From Gammaproteobacteria bacterium (lineage in GTDB: Bacteria; Pseudomonadota; Gammaproteobacteria; Pseudomonadales; Pseudohongiellaceae): a stretch of 64,000 nt of DNA. Shown piece after piece: positions 59,408 to 64,000 of the stretch. A program made the translations under genes and the position numbers. Positions within the stretch are counted from its first letter, which is position 1. Each line of letters begins with the position of its first letter. The DNA lies in NCBI GenBank assembly GCA_028818225.1, contig JAPPOG010000004.1:62001-126000 (forward strand), written 5' to 3'. The notes below the pieces were generated by a model that did no database searches, was not told where the DNA came from, and saw only the letters and a list, made by a program, of their open reading frames with translations.

Positions 59408-62191
59408 CTATAGATCATTCCAGTGCAATATTGCATTGTAGACAAAGGCATGATCTTGCAAGTTCACATGGCGATGCATGGGATTCCAGCTGAGCATAAC
59501 CACATGACCATCGTCCAGTGGTTTGCTAACAATGGCCGGTTGCCCATCGATGATGTTTGCGCCTTGCACGATACCACCGGAAAGAACCAATGGGGCGCTG
59601 GATCCGTTGTTTTCCTCTGCCACATCCTCATCCCAGTGCTTGGTACCAAATTGTAAGGGCGAATATCTTCTGTCACGATCTGGTACGGAAAAGATCGGGC
59701 CGTTGCCGCGAAATACATGTGAAATTTCGTCGTAACCATAAACGAGTGGTGAGCTATGGTCAGTGATTTTTACTGTCATCACCGATCCTGGTGTATTCAT
59801 GCCGCCTGGGCCGCGCTTGTTGATGCCGCGAATAATGCCGGAATCACTGGCAATAACACCGGCAGAGCCAAGGGTTATCAGGGTGCCACCTTCACGAATG
59901 AATTCTTCAAAGGCAGCCATGCCTTCGAAACCTATACCGCCGGTAATATCATCGGAACTGAGGATGTGGCCGATGTTGGGTGTTTGACTGGTGGTTTCGT
60001 ATGGCAGCGGCGACCATTTCGGATCAATGCCTCCCATGATTTGAGCAAGCTGCGTTCCCGAACTCATATGGGGGATTAGAATTACATCGAATTCCCTTTG
60101 CAGATTACCGCGCCGCACACGATCTTTCGAAAACAGTGTATAGGGCACTTCTGCCTGATCAAGACTGTAGCGCACCCAACCAGCATTCTGGGTTGAAGTC
60201 CAGCTTTGAAAAACGCCTAGTCTTGGTAAGTCCATTTCATGGCTGGCAACGTCTGGCATACTTGCCAGGTTCGTTACAGGAAGATTTGTGTTTGCCAATA
60301 CGTCCACAACTCTTTCACGATTTCGATTATTTAAATCTCCTACATCGATCAGCATACTGCCGGCAGGATATTCGCTCTCGCCTGCTGTGAATTTTTCCTC
60401 GGCGACTAATACATCGATATCACCCAGAGCGAAGCGGGTTGGACCAAATTCTCTCTGGCCCCTGTTGGCTATAACCCAGACATTATTTTCCTCCGGTGTT
60501 TCAGTTTTAGGAATAAACACATCGCCTTCATTAAATCTTCTCGAGGCGTGCACCCAGATATTAGGATCATCGATAGGAATTACCTCAACGCCATAAACCA
60601 GGCCGAAGGTCCAGGACACATCATCATAAGGCGGCACTTCCACATCGCTGGGAAAATTTTGTGTCTCCAGCAAAGTTTTGGCCAGAGGGCCATAGGGCTG
60701 GTTCATATTTATTAAAATATCTCCCGCTTGCACTTCAACATCGCCAAACGTACGGGTGGTATTGGAGCGTTGCATCTCGATGGCGTGACGATGCAGTGCA
60801 CCAATCATATAGTTGGCCGATTCCGGATCAGATTGTTCCTGGGGAATTAAAAAAGCATAAGGTGCTTCCTCTTCACTCTTCTGTAATGCTTCCACGCCTT
60901 TCTGAAAATAATTGGAAAGAAACATCCTTTTGTTTTGCGCAACCATCTCTAAAGATGCAATGACACCGCTCTGCATGAAATTGGTGTTATTACGCATTGA
61001 CCAAGTAAGCTTTTTCGGCGGGGGTGCGGCGCGATACCAGGTTCTATCGATAACCGGTTCACCCGCGTAGTTTGAATTACTCAAGTCGCGCTCCATGGTT
61101 TCGGCGCTGCCATTACCGAAAGTTTCATAGAAACGACCCATGCCATTGTGGTTATTGGTCACCCATAACATGTAGCCTGGATACCAACCGGTGTAGAAGC
61201 CCCAGGTCCAAACACCTTCCAGTCCTAATCCACTGAGACGGGATATTTCATAGTTGGCCAGTAGTTGCCATTCGCCGATAGTGATCGGGCTAACCCCTTC
61301 GTTATAGGGTCCGGTGCCGCCGGCAACATAAAGCAGTGGCACCGACTCATGGAGGTCTAGTGAGACAGTCGGTTTGTACTCGTAAACACCATTATTGTAG
61401 TTGAGGGTGATTGGTTGGGTTATAGAAATGCCGTCCCGGTTGTTGTCATGACGGGTGTAATGACCCCAGAACGGGACGCTGTTCGGAGGCCTGTCGAAAT
61501 AGTCAGTATGGCCGGCAATATTGGAGCGATACCAGTCTACCTGGCGCGCGCGACCGTCTACATCGAATACAGGCGTGATCAGAGTAATTACATTTTCACG
61601 AATGTTGGCGAACGGTTCTCTTGTTTCTACAGCCAGACGATAAGCAAGTTCCATCACCATTTCGGGTGGACCTAGTTCCGGTGAATGCAAACCTGCGGTC
61701 ATCCAGAAAATTGGCAGGGCGTTTTCAATCAGTTCATCTGCCTGGGCGCGATTTAAATTGCGTGGATCGGACAAGTCATTGAGATAGCCCTTGTAGGTTT
61801 CTATGTTTTCGATATTGTCAGCCGAAGAAATCGCAACAACCAGCATATCCCGTTCTTCGAAACTCTGTCCCAGAGAAAACACCTCTACTCGGTCCGATGC
61901 CGCCGCAAGCGTATTCATGTAAGCATAGATTTCCTCTACCTGAGTGAGTTCGCCCGGTGTTCCCACCGTATAACCCAGCACATCTCTCGGACTGGGTACC
62001 GAATCATGTTCCGGTAGCATGGCAACCCACTCGGTCAAGAAATCAGGGTCGGTTGTCGCTTCCATGATGGTGCTGGTGGCGATTTCATCAACAGGAAGAT
62101 TGCCAAGCAAGGCCTGGCTATAGAGACTCGGGCCAAAGCCAAGATTGACCAGGAATAATGCTAATAGACTCAATGGCTTTTTGTGGTTCAT
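59408..62191 (-). CDS. exported M14-family zinc carboxypeptidase-like protein
   Basis: From the ATG at 62191 (AAGGA eight bases ahead) the product has 927 residues. The ORF track's GTG at 62197 is less likely. A signal peptide ends around SLYSQ. The M14 domain follows: TAGLHSPELGPPEMVMELAY near 155 holds the HxxE zinc ligands, and VSLDLHESVPLLY near 268 holds the third His. The Glu expected later in M14 enzymes is not obvious to me. The C-terminal 300 residues (GVIASDSGIIRGINKRGPGG, SRVGYDEISHVFRG-like region) form a separate beta-rich part. Proteins of this large type are common in marine bacteria and process peptides or polymer fragments outside the cytoplasm. Confidence 0.85.
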   Translation of the reverse strand: MNHKKPLSLLALFLVNLGFGPSLYSQALLGNLPVDEIATSTIMEATTDPDFLTEWVAMLPEHDSVPSPRDVLGYTVGTPGELTQVEEIYAYMNTLAAASDRVEVFSLGQSFEERDMLVVAISSADNIENIETYKGYLNDLSDPRNLNRAQADELIENALPIFWMTAGLHSPELGPPEMVMELAYRLAVETREPFANIRENVITLITPVFDVDGRARQVDWYRSNIAGHTDYFDRPPNSVPFWGHYTRHDNNRDGISITQPITLNYNNGVYEYKPTVSLDLHESVPLLYVAGGTGPYNEGVSPITIGEWQLLANYEISRLSGLGLEGVWTWGFYTGWYPGYMLWVTNNHNGMGRFYETFGNGSAETMERDLSNSNYAGEPVIDRTWYRAAPPPKKLTWSMRNNTNFMQSGVIASLEMVAQNKRMFLSNYFQKGVEALQKSEEEAPYAFLIPQEQSDPESANYMIGALHRHAIEMQRSNTTRTFGDVEVQAGDILINMNQPYGPLAKTLLETQNFPSDVEVPPYDDVSWTFGLVYGVEVIPIDDPNIWVHASRRFNEGDVFIPKTETPEENNVWVIANRGQREFGPTRFALGDIDVLVAEEKFTAGESEYPAGSMLIDVGDLNNRNRERVVDVLANTNLPVTNLASMPDVASHEMDLPRLGVFQSWTSTQNAGWVRYSLDQAEVPYTLFSKDRVRRGNLQREFDVILIPHMSSGTQLAQIMGGIDPKWSPLPYETTSQTPNIGHILSSDDITGGIGFEGMAAFEEFIREGGTLITLGSAGVIASDSGIIRGINKRGPGGMNTPGSVMTVKITDHSSPLVYGYDEISHVFRGNGPIFSVPDRDRRYSPLQFGTKHWDEDVAEENNGSSAPLVLSGGIVQGANIIDGQPAIVSKPLDDGHVVMLSWNPMHRHVNLQDHAFVYNAILHWNDL

Positions 62192-62262
62192 GCTCACTTC
62201 CTTCTTTTAATTGCGAGGCGGGATATAAAAAATTGCCATCAGGCAGATGCCAAAATTCAACC

Positions 62263-63198
62263 TTAACGCGTCAGGCTTGCATAGGCTCGATTTAACAATC
62301 GGGTTGGGTCACCCATGCGATCATCCCAATTAGCTGTTGGTTCGGCAGCAATAACTTCTTCCAAGCTGGCGCCCTGACCAATAAGCACCATCATCTTGCC
62401 TCTGATTTCAGTCAACATGGTGATGTATTCAGCCAGGTCATTATAAGTAGCCACTGGCCCATGGCCTGGTACGACAGTAGTGTCTGGACTAATCTCCGCC
62501 AACACCGCTTCGCAAAAGGCAATCATCCCTTCCAGATCGCCGCCATTATCGGCGTCGATAAAGGGATAGCCGGAGTTATTATAAACATCACCCATATGAA
62601 CAATGTTAGAGCCACGCAGGAATACTGCGGTATCTCCCATGGTATGAGCTGGGCCAGCATGTATCAGGTCAATCTGCTCGCCGTTAAAAAACATTTCCAT
62701 GCGTTGTTCATAGGTTGCAACGGGCAGACCTGCTTCGGAGTAAGGGGCCTGTTCAATAACAGCAGCAACGGTATTGATGGTGTTATGCCTGGTCATCATG
62801 TCCCGGGAATGAGCATGGGCAATGATCCAGGATCCGGCTTCCCCTAGTAATTCGTTACCATCCGCATGATCGAAATGCCAGTGGGTATTGATGGTGAAAT
62901 CGACAGCACCACCGCCGAGGGAATTAATAGTGGATTGATACTTGGGTACCATATCGGGAAATTGAGAATCTACTATTAGCACTCCCTGGTCGCCAATAGA
63001 GGCAAGTATGTTGCCACCACGGCCAAACAAAACATAGCGACCATCGCCGACTGATTCGGTAGTAATTTCTGCAGATTGCTGGCTCTGAACAACAAAGGGA
63101 AACCCTAACAGAACTATGATCGCGGCGATAATGCCGGGAATGTAGTCGGGAATTCTTACTCTCCCAATCTGATAATAGGAAACTTTGCTTGTTTTCAT
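62263..63198 (-). CDS. exported MBL-fold metallo-hydrolase
   Basis: The 311-residue protein has an N-terminal membrane or signal segment (IPGIIAAIIVLLGFPFVVQS) and the metallo-beta-lactamase fold: TINTHWHFDHADGNELL (HxHxDH) near residue 105, GPAHTMGDTAVFL near 184, VHMGDVYNNSGYPF near 200, and VVPGHGP near 243. These are the zinc ligands in order. It cuts an ester, lactone or similar bond in the periplasm. GAGGATTCAAAAA precedes the ATG. The PQQ dehydrogenase gene ends 29 bases upstream of it, so they form a unit. Confidence 0.9.
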   Translation of the reverse strand: MKTSKVSYYQIGRVRIPDYIPGIIAAIIVLLGFPFVVQSQQSAEITTESVGDGRYVLFGRGGNILASIGDQGVLIVDSQFPDMVPKYQSTINSLGGGAVDFTINTHWHFDHADGNELLGEAGSWIIAHAHSRDMMTRHNTINTVAAVIEQAPYSEAGLPVATYEQRMEMFFNGEQIDLIHAGPAHTMGDTAVFLRGSNIVHMGDVYNNSGYPFIDADNGGDLEGMIAFCEAVLAEISPDTTVVPGHGPVATYNDLAEYITMLTEIRGKMMVLIGQGASLEEVIAAEPTANWDDRMGDPTRLLNRAYASLTR

Positions 63199-63227
63199 TT
63201 TTTGAATCCTCTTCTTTAATATGGGTT

Positions 63228-64000
63228 TTAATCAGGCAGTGCCCAGGCAAATAAGCGTGGGCTTGGTTCGGTTAGCACGGCGACAACGATGTATTGTTTG
63301 CCTTCGACTTCATAAGTCATGGGTGCTGCAATTGCACGCGCTGGCATGATGATTGCGCCTAGCTCTTCGCCGGTGGCTTTGTCTCGCGCTATCAATAGGG
63401 GTCCATCCTGGTAATTCTGTGCATGCACTAACATGGTTGGCGTTGCCAGGATAGGGTTACGGCCACCACCGCCAAGAGAAGGTAGCTCTAATCCTTCTAC
63501 AGCCGGATTGTTTTCCACGTTGGGTGCGCGATCGCCGTTAGGTACCTGCCACACAATTTCTCCAAGATTCATGTCGATTGCAGTAATCGTCGAATAGGGT
63601 GGTTTTAACAGCGGCAAACCTTGTGGGCCTCGGGTGCCTCCATAAGAGATACGACGAAAGCGTAGAGTTGATTCTTCCGGATTGGTTTCGACCACAACGG
63701 GCACCGAGATTGAATCCGATGATGGGATGTAAATGTATCCGGTTTCCGGATCGACTGCGGCACCCATCCAGTTGGCACCGCCACCGGCGCTCGGTCTGAG
63801 AATAGTGCCACGATTACCACCCGGCACAGAAAGGCTTGGCGGTGTAAACAAAGGGCCGTAAGTATAGTTTTCAAGGATCTGCTCCGCTTCCGCTCGCAGT
63901 TCAGGTGTGAAGTCCACCAGATCGTCGATAGTCAGACCCTGTTTTTCAAAAGCAGGTGGTTTAGTTGGAAAAGGTTGTGTTGGTGATAAGCGTTCACCAG
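63228..64000 (-). CDS. PQQ-dependent dehydrogenase, 5' end outside window
   Basis: The frame is open to the window edge, so the first part of the gene is missing; the ORF track's start at 63917 is internal. About 257 residues are visible: the C-terminal blades of a quinoprotein propeller. Blocks include GGGANWMGAAVDPETGYIYI, GEIVWQVPNGDRAPNVENNP, RNPILATPTMLVHAQNYQDG and MTYEVEGKQYIVVAV. The Gly-rich ANWMGAAVDP and the FEKQGLTIDDLVDFTPEL linker are seen in the membrane glucose dehydrogenase-like subgroup. No haem motif appears in the visible part. It leads an operon with the MBL-fold gene and perhaps the M14 peptidase. Confidence 0.85.
   Translation of the reverse strand, partial: GERLSPTQPFPTKPPAFEKQGLTIDDLVDFTPELRAEAEQILENYTYGPLFTPPSLSVPGGNRGTILRPSAGGGANWMGAAVDPETGYIYIPSSDSISVPVVVETNPEESTLRFRRISYGGTRGPQGLPLLKPPYSTITAIDMNLGEIVWQVPNGDRAPNVENNPAVEGLELPSLGGGGRNPILATPTMLVHAQNYQDGPLLIARDKATGEELGAIIMPARAIAAPMTYEVEGKQYIVVAVLTEPSPRLFAWALPD

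Noticed and set aside
1-64000. Stop-codon reassignment as the cause of the in-frame stops
   Set aside because: TAA, TAG and TGA each also end many intact genes here, and all three appear as lesions, so no single codon can have been reassigned.
1-64000. CRISPR arrays, insertion sequences, prophage, tRNA or rRNA genes
   Set aside because: I looked for spaced direct repeats, transposase motifs, phage structural genes and tRNA-like folds and saw none; a tRNA could still be missed by eye.

Overview
The window looks like chromosomal DNA of a heterotrophic, probably marine, gammaproteobacterium. The evidence is indirect: moderate GC, a large TonB-dependent receptor, many exported hydrolases and PQQ enzymes, a type IV pilin, a PilZ protein and a Cox-type molybdenum hydroxylase cluster. 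I could not fix the genus, and no rRNA, tRNA, CRISPR array, integrase or insertion sequence was seen.

Layout. 1-12 kb: the 3' part of a DUF1501 gene, small exported and VOC genes, a TonB receptor with its terminator, a redoxin gene with an in-frame TGA exactly at its active-site cysteine (candidate selenoprotein), a broken YcaQ-type gene, a PQQ dehydrogenase and a broken pilin. 12-27 kb: a sugar-kinase-like gene, a tannase/amidohydrolase pair, a desaturase, an M28 peptidase, then a run of exported enzymes (amidase, family-A protein, PQQ sugar dehydrogenase, alpha/beta hydrolase) ending in a broken glycerolipid acyltransferase. 27-43 kb: cyclase and hydrolase pair, PilZ protein, enolase-superfamily enzyme, a GntR/ABC export operon with a perfect operator but a damaged ATPase, a GMC oxidoreductase pair, and an SMP-30/DUF411 operon. 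43-50.5 kb: DUF418, enoyl-CoA hydratase, MATE, DUF3500 and gamma-glutamyltransferase genes. 50.5-57 kb: coxG-S-L-M-D-E, with coxM interrupted by a 46-bp tandem duplication. 57-64 kb: DUF3311 plus a sodium:solute symporter, an M14 peptidase, an MBL-fold hydrolase and a PQQ dehydrogenase.

How the genes fit together. Most intact genes suggest a scavenging life on esters, amides, peptides, sugars and aromatic or aldehyde-type substrates. Polymers and esters are cut outside the cytoplasm (tannase, amidase, esterases, M28 and M14 peptidases), sugars and alcohols are oxidised in the periplasm by PQQ and GMC enzymes, and products are taken up by the TonB receptor and the SSS symporter. Three paralogues of one exported family of unknown function lie among these enzymes.

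Two things stand out. First, the redoxin gene has TGA in a UxxC motif followed at the right distance by a bSECIS-like hairpin. Second, about ten other genes carry one or two disabling lesions each (in-frame TAA, TAG or TGA, frameshifts, a deletion removing Walker B, and a 46-bp duplication). All three stop codons are involved, so this is not codon reassignment. It is either real gene decay or an error-rich assembly, and that decision affects every pseudogene call below.
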